DNA from: Catellatospora coxensis
GTDB taxonomy: Bacteria; Actinomycetota; Actinomycetes; Mycobacteriales; Micromonosporaceae
Length of the DNA: 64,000 bases
Assembly: GCF_016862635.1 (NCBI RefSeq)
Contig: NZ_BONI01000031.1
Location: 1 to 64,000 of the forward strand
Reading direction: 5' to 3'
Below, one piece after another: positions 7,677 through 15,295 of this stretch; position 1 is the first letter of the stretch, and the number at the start of each line of letters is the position of its first letter. The translations under genes and the position numbers were made by a program. The notes under the pieces are model-generated. The model had not been told where the DNA came from. It saw only the letters and a list, made by a program, of their open reading frames with translations, and made no database searches.

Positions 7677-9424
7677 TGGGCCACCCGTCGGCGATTCCGG
7701 TGGCCATCGTCGGCATGGCCGCCCGTGTCCCCGGCGCGGAGGACTCTCGAGGCTACTGGGACCTGCTCAACTCCGGGCAGACGATGATCGCTCCGGTGCC
7801 CGACGGCCGGTTGCGAGGGTTCTCACCGGACATGGCCGGCGTGGACGTGCCCTGGGCGGCGTTGTGGGCTGACACGGACGACTTCGACCCGAGCGTCTTC
7901 GGGATCTCGCCACGGCTCGCCGCGTGGATCGATCCGCAGCAGCGCCTGCTGTTGGAGGCGAGCTGGCACGCGCTGGAAAGCGCCGGGATACCGCCCAGCA
8001 GCCTTGGCGGCAGTGACACCGCGGTGTACGTCTCGACCACGGCCAGCGACTGGCGGCAGGTGATGGCCGACGAGGGGCTGGTCGACCGGTACTCCGCGCT
8101 GGGGCTGCTGCTCACCTACCTGTCCAGCCGGATCTCCTACCAGTACGACCTGCGCGGACCGAGTCTGACGATCGACACTGCCTGCTCAGGCGGCCTGACC
8201 GCCGTCGCGCTGGCGGTGTCGGGGTTGCGGTCCGGGGACTACCGCACCGCGATCGCGGCCTCCGCCAACCTGTATCTGCACGGCTTCATGCATGCGGTGA
8301 TGATGCGCTTCGGCGCGCTCTCCCCGACCGGTCAGGCGCGCAGTTTCGACGACGCCGCGAACGGCTACGTCCGCGGCGAGGGCGTGTTCTGCTTCGTGCT
8401 CAAGCGGCTCAGCGACGCCTTATCCGACGGCGACCCCGTGCTCGCGGTGATACGCGGCTGCAGCCTGAACCACGACGGGCGAGCCGGCGGGATGACCTTG
8501 ACCGATCCCGCCTCCCTGGCACGCCTCATGCAGACGGCCCTGGCGCAGGCCGGTGTGGACGTCGCGGATCTCGGGTACGTGGAGGCGCACGCCGCCGGCA
8601 CTCCCCTGGGCGACGCGCAGGAGGTACACGGTCTCCTCCACGCGCTCCGCGACCGGCCGGGCGGGATGCCGAACCAGGGCAGCGGGCCTGAGCAGCGGCT
8701 GTGGGTCGGCTCGGTCAAGTCCAGCATCGGCCACCTGGAAGGGTCCGCCGGTGCGGCCAGCCTCGCCAAGGCCGTTCACGTGCTGCGCCACCGTTCCATC
8801 CCGCCGACGCCGGGATTCGCGGACCTCAACCATCGGATCGACCTCGCCGGAACACCGGTGGCCATCGCCCAGGAGGCGGTCCCGTGGCCGGACGGATCCC
8901 ACGGACCACGGCTCGTCGGCGTCAACTCCTTCGGCGTCGGCGGCGCCAACGCACACGTCGTCCTCGAAGAACCGCCGCGACAGCCGCACACGGAAACCGG
9001 CCACGGTGATCAGGCGATGCCGGTGCCGCTCAGCGCGGCCACCGACGCGGCCCTGATGCAGCTGGCGGGCGCCCTCGCGGCGGTGTCGGCGGAGGGCCCG
9101 AGTTTTGACGCCGTCACCTGGACCCTGCAGACCGGCCGCGAAAGCATGCGTTCTCGCCAGATCGTCGTCGCCCAAGACATCGACGAGCTGCGGGAAGCGT
9201 TGACCGCGCTCGCCGAAGGCACCGCCGACTCTGACGCGCTCGCCGCGCAAACCGCCCGGCTGTCCGCAGAAGGTGCTCGGCTGGCGTCGGTCTGGCTCGC
9301 GGGCGATGAGGTCGACTGGTCAGCGCTGTGGCAGCACCGCATCCCGCCGCGTCGCGTCGAGTTGGCGAGCTACCCGTTCCAGCGGCGGCGGTTCCCGTTC
9401 CCGCCGGCCGCGCGCGAACGCTAG
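7676..9424 (+). CDS. free-standing trans-AT-type ketosynthase
   Basis: The protein has 582 residues. Residues 1-430 form a modular-type KS with the complete Cys170 (DTACSGG), His305 (EAHAAGTPLGD) and His353 (KSSIGHLEGSAG) triad, so it should condense. Residues 440-582 match the KS-flanking linker of trans-AT synthases, ending in ELASYPFQRRRFPF. No AT, KR, DH or ACP domain follows, so one module's KS has become a stand-alone protein served by the separate AT and ACPs. It could make acetoacetyl-ACP or extend an imported acyl chain. A domain broken off a larger synthase is the alternative view, but coupled start codons and intact motifs argue for a working gene. Confidence 0.9.
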   Translation: MGHPSAIPVAIVGMAARVPGAEDSRGYWDLLNSGQTMIAPVPDGRLRGFSPDMAGVDVPWAALWADTDDFDPSVFGISPRLAAWIDPQQRLLLEASWHALESAGIPPSSLGGSDTAVYVSTTASDWRQVMADEGLVDRYSALGLLLTYLSSRISYQYDLRGPSLTIDTACSGGLTAVALAVSGLRSGDYRTAIAASANLYLHGFMHAVMMRFGALSPTGQARSFDDAANGYVRGEGVFCFVLKRLSDALSDGDPVLAVIRGCSLNHDGRAGGMTLTDPASLARLMQTALAQAGVDVADLGYVEAHAAGTPLGDAQEVHGLLHALRDRPGGMPNQGSGPEQRLWVGSVKSSIGHLEGSAGAASLAKAVHVLRHRSIPPTPGFADLNHRIDLAGTPVAIAQEAVPWPDGSHGPRLVGVNSFGVGGANAHVVLEEPPRQPHTETGHGDQAMPVPLSAATDAALMQLAGALAAVSAEGPSFDAVTWTLQTGRESMRSRQIVVAQDIDELREALTALAEGTADSDALAAQTARLSAEGARLASVWLAGDEVDWSALWQHRIPPRRVELASYPFQRRRFPFPPAARER

Positions 9425-9437
9425 CGAAGGAGACGCC

Positions 9438-10685
9438 GTGACTGATGTCGTGATCTCCGCGGCCGCGGTCCTGAACGCGCTCGCCGGCGGCCTGGCCGGG
9501 TTCGCGGACGGACTGCGCGCCGGGCGCACCGCTGTGACCGGCGTGGACGGACGGTTGCCGGCCTCGGCCCGCACCGCCGCAGGCGCATGGTTGGAGGACT
9601 TCTCGGTACGCGGGTGGATGGACCGGCAGGGGTGGCAGCCCGAGGCCGGTGGCGGACTGATCCGCGCGACCCGCAGATCGGCGATGCCGGCCCAGACGGC
9701 TGCCTGCGTGGCGGTTCGCGCCGTGTTGGACGCCGGGCTCACCCCGGGCGACCTCGACGGGACCGCCCTGATCGTGGCAGGCGGCAATCTGGCCATGGGC
9801 TACCAGGCACAGGCCCTGGAAGCGTTCGCCGCCGGTTCGCTTCGGCCGTCCCACGCCCTGACCTGCCTCGACTCCGATGTGATCGGCGTGGTGAGCGAGG
9901 CGACCGGCATTCGCGGCGAGGCGAGCGTGATCGGGGCGGCCTCGGCGAGCGCGGCGGTGGCCCTGATCGCCGCCGCGCGCCTGCTGTCCGCAGGCGCCGC
10001 GGACCACTGCGTGGTCGTCGCGCCGCTGGCCGAGTTGTCGGCGGCGGAGTTCCGTGCGCTGCACGACAGCGGAGCCATGGCCGGTCCCCACGCCGCGACG
10101 GCGCCCCATCAGCTCTGCCGACCGTTCGACCAGGACAGGCGTGGTTTCGTCTACGGTCAGGGCGCCGCCGCGGTGGTCCTGGAGAACGGGCGACGGGCAC
10201 TGGCCAGAGGCGTGCGGCCGCTCGGGCGCATCCTCGGGCACGGCCAGCGGCTCGACGGCCGGCGTGGCACCGAACCGGACCCGCACGGCCAGGTCGCCGC
10301 GATGCGGGCCGCGCTGGCGGCGGCCGACGTCACGCCGGCGGACGTCGACTACGTCAACGCCCACGCGACAGGCTCCGTGGCCGGTGACGCCGCGGAGGCC
10401 CGGTCGCTGCACGAACTTTTCCAGGGTGGCCGTACTCCCCTGGTCAACTCGACCAAGGCGCTGATCGGCCACTGCATGTCCGGGGCGGGACTGCAGGAAC
10501 TCATCGCCGTCATCGTGCAGATGGAGCACGGATTCGTCCACGGCAACCCGAACCTCCGGCAGCCGTTGACGCCGGCGCTCGCACTGGTCGGCCCCGCCGC
10601 AGTGCCGGCGCAGATCGGCCTGGCGATGACCAACAGCTTCGGATTCAGCGGAATCAACGCGTCACTGATCGTCGCACGCGGCTGA
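9438..10685 (+). CDS. decarboxylative ketosynthase (KS0, active Cys replaced by Ser)
   Basis: This 415-residue KAS II-like protein starts at GTG 9438 behind GAAGGAGA; the open frame upstream overlaps the KS gene and is not coding. The nucleophile position reads GAASASA with Ser169 in place of Cys, while both histidine motifs remain (NAHATGSVAGD and STKALIGHCMSG). This pattern defines the decarboxylating ketosynthases of HCS cassettes (PksF/CurC type), which turn malonyl-ACP into acetyl-ACP for the HMG synthase. It is 13 bp after the KS and 17 bp before the AT. Confidence 0.9.
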   Translation: MTDVVISAAAVLNALAGGLAGFADGLRAGRTAVTGVDGRLPASARTAAGAWLEDFSVRGWMDRQGWQPEAGGGLIRATRRSAMPAQTAACVAVRAVLDAGLTPGDLDGTALIVAGGNLAMGYQAQALEAFAAGSLRPSHALTCLDSDVIGVVSEATGIRGEASVIGAASASAAVALIAAARLLSAGAADHCVVVAPLAELSAAEFRALHDSGAMAGPHAATAPHQLCRPFDQDRRGFVYGQGAAAVVLENGRRALARGVRPLGRILGHGQRLDGRRGTEPDPHGQVAAMRAALAAADVTPADVDYVNAHATGSVAGDAAEARSLHELFQGGRTPLVNSTKALIGHCMSGAGLQELIAVIVQMEHGFVHGNPNLRQPLTPALALVGPAAVPAQIGLAMTNSFGFSGINASLIVARG

Positions 10686-10702
10686 GGGCAGGGAGTCAGA
10701 AG

Positions 10703-11566
10703 ATGACGGTGGTGGTGATGTTCCCGGGGCAGGGTGTGCAGCGCCTGGGCATGGGCCAGGACCTGTTCGACGAGTTCCCCGACATCGAGGCCGCCGCCAG
10801 CGATGTGCTGGGCTACTCCCTGCGGCAGTTGTGCACTCACGACGCCCACCACCAACTCGACGACACGCGGTACACCCAGCCGGCCGTGTACATGGTCAAC
10901 GCCTTGGCCTACCGCCGCTGGCTGGCCAACGCAGAGGAACCCGACCTGGCGATCGGCCACAGTCTCGGCGAGCTCAACGCGCTCGAGGCGGCGGGCGTGT
11001 TCGACCTGCTGGACGGACTGCGGCTGGTGGTGGCGCGCGCGCAGTGCACCGCAGGCGTACCCGGTGGAATGACCGCCGTTCTCGGGCTGCCCGAGGACGA
11101 AGTCCGTAGCGCGCTCGCGTCCGGCGGCTGCCACGATGTCGAGATCGCCAACTTCAACGGGCCGACGCAGCTCATCCTGGCCGGGCCCGTGGCCTCCCTC
11201 ATCGCCGCCGAGTCGGCGTTGAACACAGCGGGCGCGGCAGACATCCGCAGGCTCGCCGTGGACGGCCCCTTCCACTCCTCCCACATGTCCGCCGCGGCAG
11301 CCGGATTCGCGACCGCGACCCATGCCGTGACCATGCGCGAACCGTCGTTTCCGGTGATCGCCAACCGGACGGCGAAACCACACCAGATCGGCGAACTGCC
11401 ACGCATGCTCGCTGAGCACCTCGACCATCCCGTGCTCTGGCACAGAACGCTCATGACGATTCTGGATCAGGACAGCTACTGCAGTCTGATCGAAATCGGC
11501 GGCCCGGGAATTCTCACCAGAATGGCGGCACGACTTCGCCCGCAGCCCCTCAGAAGTCCGTCCTGA
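10703..11566 (+). CDS. free-standing malonyl acyltransferase (trans-AT)
   Basis: This 287-residue FabD-like protein has GQGVQRLGMG at the N-terminus, the nucleophile elbow GHSLGE with Ser87, Arg112 (VVARAQ), which would bind the malonyl carboxylate, and catalytic His191 in VDGPFHSSHM. GHSLG rather than GHSQG fits malonyl over methylmalonyl. It should load both ACPs. The ribosome site GGGAG precedes the ATG. It is the last gene of the rightward operon and faces the SARP gene tail to tail. A proofreading hydrolase is an alternative, but no other loading AT is present in the cluster. Confidence 0.9.
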   Translation: MTVVVMFPGQGVQRLGMGQDLFDEFPDIEAAASDVLGYSLRQLCTHDAHHQLDDTRYTQPAVYMVNALAYRRWLANAEEPDLAIGHSLGELNALEAAGVFDLLDGLRLVVARAQCTAGVPGGMTAVLGLPEDEVRSALASGGCHDVEIANFNGPTQLILAGPVASLIAAESALNTAGAADIRRLAVDGPFHSSHMSAAAAGFATATHAVTMREPSFPVIANRTAKPHQIGELPRMLAEHLDHPVLWHRTLMTILDQDSYCSLIEIGGPGILTRMAARLRPQPLRSPS

Positions 11567-11637
11567 CCACGCGGAAGGCACTCTCATGCGACTCAGCCGT
11601 GTTCCTCCGGCCTGGGGACCCGCATCGCGGGACTCGC

Positions 11638-12444
11638 CTACGCCGGCCAGGTCGTCATCATATGAACCGGAGCACTTGTCGCAGGCGCCCGAAGCACCGG
11701 ATCCTGGCGCAGCACCCGCGTCGCCGTCTCGCGGAGCTGAGGGGACGGCTCGACACCCAGCTCGCTCTGCAGAAGGCGACGCACCGAATGATAGGCGTCC
11801 AGCGCCTCGCTTTGGCGCTGACACCGATACAGCGCGATCATCAACTGGACGTGGAAGCGCTCATAGAACGGGTGGGCCAGCACGAGTTCTCTCAGCTCGC
11901 CGATCAGCTGTCGATGCAGCCCGAGTTCCAGCTTGGCATCCATCACCGTCTCGAGCGTGGCCAGGTGTGTCTCCTCGAGCCGGGCGCGGGTGATGCGGCC
12001 CAGCGTTCCGAGTTCATGTCCCGCGAACGGGATTCCGCGCCAGAGGGCCAACGCCTGCCTGCCCGATTCGATCGCGCGCAGCGGGTTGCGCGGCCACGCT
12101 TCTGCGCAATCGCCGGCCAAGTCCGAGAACACGCAGATGTCCACCTCCGCGCGATCCGTGTGCAGCACATACCCGGGATGGCGCCAGTCGATGCGCGCCT
12201 CGACGCCGCTCAGATGCGATGCAAGATCCTTGCGCAGGCGCGCGACGTGCGCATGGACTGTCTGCGCCGCGCCTGCCGGCGCATCCTGCTCCCAGATCTC
12301 GCCGATGACCTGATCGATGCTCAGCACCGTATTGACATGCGCCACGAGTGCGGCCAGCAGGCGCGACCTGCGTCCGGGTGTGACGGAACGTGATTGTCCC
12401 GGTGAGCCGGTCAGGAACGGCCCTAAACATTGAAAGCTTGCCAC
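11638..12444 (-). CDS. small SARP-family activator
   Basis: This 268-residue protein has the minimal SARP layout: a winged-helix OmpR-like DNA-binding domain (about 5-95, with the LSIDQVIGEIWEQDAP segment and the HAHVARLRKDL recognition region), followed by a BTAD helical domain (about 100-250). It has no ATPase part. It starts at a GTG with GGGAGG just upstream. SARPs of this size are pathway-specific activators, and it closes the polyketide operon on the right, so it probably activates the promoter at 3982-4143. A 15-bp palindrome lies about 50 bp upstream of its start. Confidence 0.9.
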   Translation of the reverse strand: MASFQCLGPFLTGSPGQSRSVTPGRRSRLLAALVAHVNTVLSIDQVIGEIWEQDAPAGAAQTVHAHVARLRKDLASHLSGVEARIDWRHPGYVLHTDRAEVDICVFSDLAGDCAEAWPRNPLRAIESGRQALALWRGIPFAGHELGTLGRITRARLEETHLATLETVMDAKLELGLHRQLIGELRELVLAHPFYERFHVQLMIALYRCQRQSEALDAYHSVRRLLQSELGVEPSPQLRETATRVLRQDPVLRAPATSAPVHMMTTWPA

Positions 12445-13407
12445 ATGTCCTCCCGCCGCAGGAGCAGGCCCTCACCCGCCGACCACGACGCCCCGTGACG
12501 CGGCGTCACCGGGACGAGCTAGGCCTTCAGATATGCGGCTAGGTTCGTCTGGCGACTACAGGCGACACGTGACGATAAATGGTAATATTTGGATTGGTGA
12601 GACCGTGCTGCCTTCAACCGCTTGAGCCACAGCGTAGCTCGGACGGTTGAACACAGAACTACATCCTGTTATGGCTCTAGAAGCTAGTGCGTGGCACGAC
12701 GGGAGTCCATGCCCAATATCACTCAGTGATTTCTCGACCCACCGTTGTCGGCCGTCGCGCCTCGGCCACGACTCCGTCCGGTGTGTCACCTCGAGGTAGG
12801 GCTTCAGGTGCAGGTTCTCGGCCCGGTGTCGACTCCGAGCCGGCCTGGTCAGTTGCGTCTCGGCAGCAATCCAGGGCTGACTTTCCTAGCCGTCCGGCTA
12901 GCTGACCTTGGCGCTTCGGCCGATGGGAGCGCACCCAGACCTGCTCCACTCATCTCACCACCTGAGATGCCGGATAGGGAAGGGGCGAGTGCCGCCCGGT
13001 GCGCGGGTGAACGGATCGGGAGTTCGGCAGCAGCGTGATGCACCGGCGCCGGAAACCTGGTGCCACGTGGACCGGGTGGTCTGCGTCCCGCTCGCTCACC
13101 CGGTCCACGCCCATCGCAGCCGCCTTGAGCGGGCATTGTCATCCCGCAGAGGTCCGTCCTGCCATGCGGGCACTTGATCGCACGGGGCGGGGTCAGCCGC
13201 GCGTCCTGTCAGGCAGGTTGACGAGCCATTGCGGGGCCTGGGTCAAGCTGCTCGCGAACGTGCGCGGGGCACGCGTCATCGGACTTGCCGCAGGGCCATC
13301 GGCGAGGTCAGGGTGCGAGTCCGTTTCCGGGCGGCCGACCCAGCGCCACCTGTCCACCGCGCAAGGACGCGCCGCCCACGATCCGGCAGGGTACCAGCCG
13401 CATTCCG
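12445..13407. other. gene-poor intergenic region with inverted repeats
   Basis: I see no convincing gene in this stretch of about 960 bp; its GC3 pattern breaks down compared with its neighbours. It contains an A+T-richer patch (about 12570-12600), the palindrome at 12495-12509, a 7-bp-arm hairpin CTAGCCGTCCGGCTAG (12886-12901) and perfect 12-bp arms GTGGACCGGGTG (13067-13078) and CACCCGGTCCAC (13097-13108). One forward frame around 12802 reads LQVQVLGPV, which resembles the first strand of a SARP and may be a decayed fragment. Confidence 0.5.
12495..12509. promoter_or_regulatory. 15-bp palindrome upstream of the SARP gene
   Basis: GTGACGCGGCGTCAC has perfect 7-bp arms around one central base. 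It lies 51-65 bp upstream of the SARP start, which is a typical operator position. The bound protein is unknown. Confidence 0.4.
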
Positions 13408-14040
13408 TCATCTGATCTGGACCATGTCGCCGCGCTCCCGCGCGGACATCAGTCCCGGCGACATGTCTGCCATCGGTCGGCGGCAGTGGTACACCAGGGC
13501 GGGCGGAAGGTTGGCCCACACCGTGCGGCCGGTGAGAACCTCGTCGAAACGGGACTGCAGCGAACGCAGCAGCCGTCGGGCAGGTGGGGCCCAGCGCGTG
13601 TGCACGTAGGCGAACGTGGCGAAGGCGCCGTGCGGCGGCAGGACGTCGAGCACCGCCGAGAGCAGGTTCCGCTGATGGCTCGCGGTGAACGCCGCCCACG
13701 GCAGCCCGCTCACCACGACGTCGGCCTGGCTGAGCCCGCGCTGCGCGAGCACGCCGGGCAGGTCGGTCGCGTCGGCATGGACGACCTCGACGGCCGGATG
13801 CCGTGCGGCCAGCTGGTGGGCGAACCGCGGGTTGATCTCGACGGCGATGTGCCGGCCCTGCCCGCGGAGTCGCCGCTGGATGGCCGCCGTGATGGCGCCG
13901 GTGCCGGGACCGAGTTCCACGACGACGGGCGAACCGGTCCGTGGCACCACCGCTGCCGCCACGTCGGACAGTGCGGGGCTGCTGGGCGCGACCGCGGAGA
14001 CGGTCCGGGGGTCGCGTACGAACTCTGTGAAGAACGACAT
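13408..14040 (-). CDS. SAM-dependent methyltransferase, PmtA-like
   Basis: This 210-residue class I Rossmann methyltransferase has the SAM-binding motif VVELGPGTGAIT, acidic motif II VEINP and the motif ADVVVSGLPWAAF. The SGLPW form, together with LSAVLDVLPPHG, is typical of bacterial phospholipid N-methyltransferase (PmtA)-like proteins related to rRNA dimethylases. The likely substrate is a lipid head group at the membrane, but small-molecule methylation cannot be excluded. The start ATG follows an AAAGG-like site. A short open frame ends 2 bp upstream and may be coupled to it. Confidence 0.8.
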   Translation of the reverse strand: MSFFTEFVRDPRTVSAVAPSSPALSDVAAAVVPRTGSPVVVELGPGTGAITAAIQRRLRGQGRHIAVEINPRFAHQLAARHPAVEVVHADATDLPGVLAQRGLSQADVVVSGLPWAAFTASHQRNLLSAVLDVLPPHGAFATFAYVHTRWAPPARRLLRSLQSRFDEVLTGRTVWANLPPALVYHCRRPMADMSPGLMSARERGDMVQIR

Positions 14041-14042
14041 GG

Positions 14043-14246
14043 CTAGCGCCCGCCTTTCGAGCCGGACCGGGCTCGCATGCGCAGCGCCAGTCCTCTGCTC
14101 AACCTACGCATTGACCACAGCGGCAAGCTGAAGTGTTGCGGCGTCAGATCCATCCACGACAGGACCGCCATACCGATTACCGCACAGCTCTGAATGTGCC
14201 TCCTCAGGCCCCGCCTACGTGCGGCTTCGCTGCTTGTCGATGTCAT
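14043..14246 (-). CDS. small Arg-rich ORF upstream of the methyltransferase (doubtful)
   Basis: A 67-codon frame ends two bases before the methyltransferase ATG. It encodes a basic peptide with one short hydrophobic stretch (CAVIGMAVLSWM) and a Ser/Gly/Arg-rich tail. I recognise no family. The tight spacing would allow translational coupling, but the frame could equally be leader sequence without a function. Confidence 0.25.
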   Translation of the reverse strand: MTSTSSEAARRRGLRRHIQSCAVIGMAVLSWMDLTPQHFSLPLWSMRRLSRGLALRMRARSGSKGGR

Positions 14247-14360
14247 GGCCGCACGTTATGCCGGCGCACTTTATGGCCGCTGAACTCGGCCGTTCACTGA
14301 TTATCCACTGGGCCGCTCATACGCTGATCCGCGTCCACTCCGACCGAAAAGGATGACTCA

Positions 14361-15149
14361 ATGAACACCACCCGCCGAACACTTCTGGCCGGTTCCGCCG
14401 CGGTCGCCACCGGAGCGCTTCTCGGCGTGCCCCCCGCGCAGGCCGGCGCCCGTCACGACGCCAGGCCGACCGTGGTGCTCGTGCACGGCGCGTTCGCCGA
14501 CGCCTCCGGCTGGGACGGCGTCGCCAGCCGGCTCATCCGCGACGGCTACCCGGTCATCGCTCCGCCGAACCCGCTGCGTGGTGTGGCCGCCGACTCCGCC
14601 TACCTGGCGAGCTTCCTCGCCACCTTGAGTGGCCCGGTCGTGCTGGCCGCGCACTCCTACGGCGGGATCGTCGTCACCAACGCCGCGACCGGAAACCCGA
14701 ACGTGAAGGCGCTGGTCTATGTCGCCGCGTTCGCGCCCGATCAGGGCGAGACGCTGCTGGGCATGCAGTCGCAGTACCCGGGAAGCAAGCTCAACGAGAC
14801 CGCGCTGGACATCCGCCCCTACGCCGGCGGCGTCGACGGCTACATCAAGAAGGAGGTCTTCCGGGAGGTGTTCGCCGGCGACCTGCCGCGGTCGAGCACC
14901 GCCCTCATGCACGCCGGCCAGCGGCCTGCCGACCTGCGCACGCTGCAGGAGCCGTCCGGCGCGCCGGCTTGGGCGGCGATTCCCTCCTGGTACGTCGTGG
15001 CGCGCAACGACAACGTCCTGCCGGCCGCGGCGCAGCGGTTCATGGCGCAGCGCGCCGGCGCGCGGGTGACCGAGGTCAGCGCCTCGCACGTGGCGATGGT
15101 CTCGCAGCCGGGTTCGGTGGCGGACGTCATCAAGCGGGCCACCCGCTGA
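14361..15149 (+). CDS. secreted alpha/beta hydrolase (Tat signal)
   Basis: The protein has 262 residues. The N-terminus TRRTLLAGSAAVATGALLG is a twin-arginine signal, with probable cleavage after AQA. The mature part is an alpha/beta hydrolase with VLVHGAFADASGW, nucleophile elbow AHSYGG and C-terminal His in SASHVAMVSQP; the acid is probably the Asp in ARNDN. It resembles short EstC/salicylate-esterase-like hydrolases whose substrates are often unknown. It is single and rightward, with a hairpin (15213-15246) downstream. Confidence 0.85.
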   Translation: MNTTRRTLLAGSAAVATGALLGVPPAQAGARHDARPTVVLVHGAFADASGWDGVASRLIRDGYPVIAPPNPLRGVAADSAYLASFLATLSGPVVLAAHSYGGIVVTNAATGNPNVKALVYVAAFAPDQGETLLGMQSQYPGSKLNETALDIRPYAGGVDGYIKKEVFREVFAGDLPRSSTALMHAGQRPADLRTLQEPSGAPAWAAIPSWYVVARNDNVLPAAAQRFMAQRAGARVTEVSASHVAMVSQPGSVADVIKRATR

Positions 15150-15212
15150 TGTTCGAGCGATTCGGGCCGACGATGCCCCGAATCCGGTAGCGGGACGATC
15201 CCGTGAACCTGT

Positions 15213-15246
15213 CGAGGGCTGGACGCCGAGCCGCGCCCAGCCCTCG
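15213..15246. terminator. hairpin after the hydrolase gene
   Basis: Perfect 10-bp arms CGAGGGCTGG (15213-15222) and CCAGCCCTCG (15237-15246) enclose a 14-base loop. No T-tract follows, as is usual in high-G+C genomes. Confidence 0.5.
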
Positions 15247-15295
15247 CTGACCAAGGTCACGCCGGCTGAGCGGCGTGTGGCGACGGAGGAACCAG

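Noticed and set aside
9273-9437. An N-terminal extension of the decarboxylative ketosynthase
   Set aside because: It overlaps the end of the KS gene in another frame. GTG 9438 has a good ribosome site and begins the conserved sequence.
11567-11660. A short frame reading GTRIAGLAYAGQVVII after the AT gene
   Set aside because: It is too short and has no start or family match. It is probably noise between convergent genes.
12886-12901. CTAGCCGTCCGGCTAG as a strong terminator or operator
   Set aside because: Its 7-bp arms with a 2-base loop are too short to fold well and no gene ends or starts next to it. It is noted only as part of the gap.
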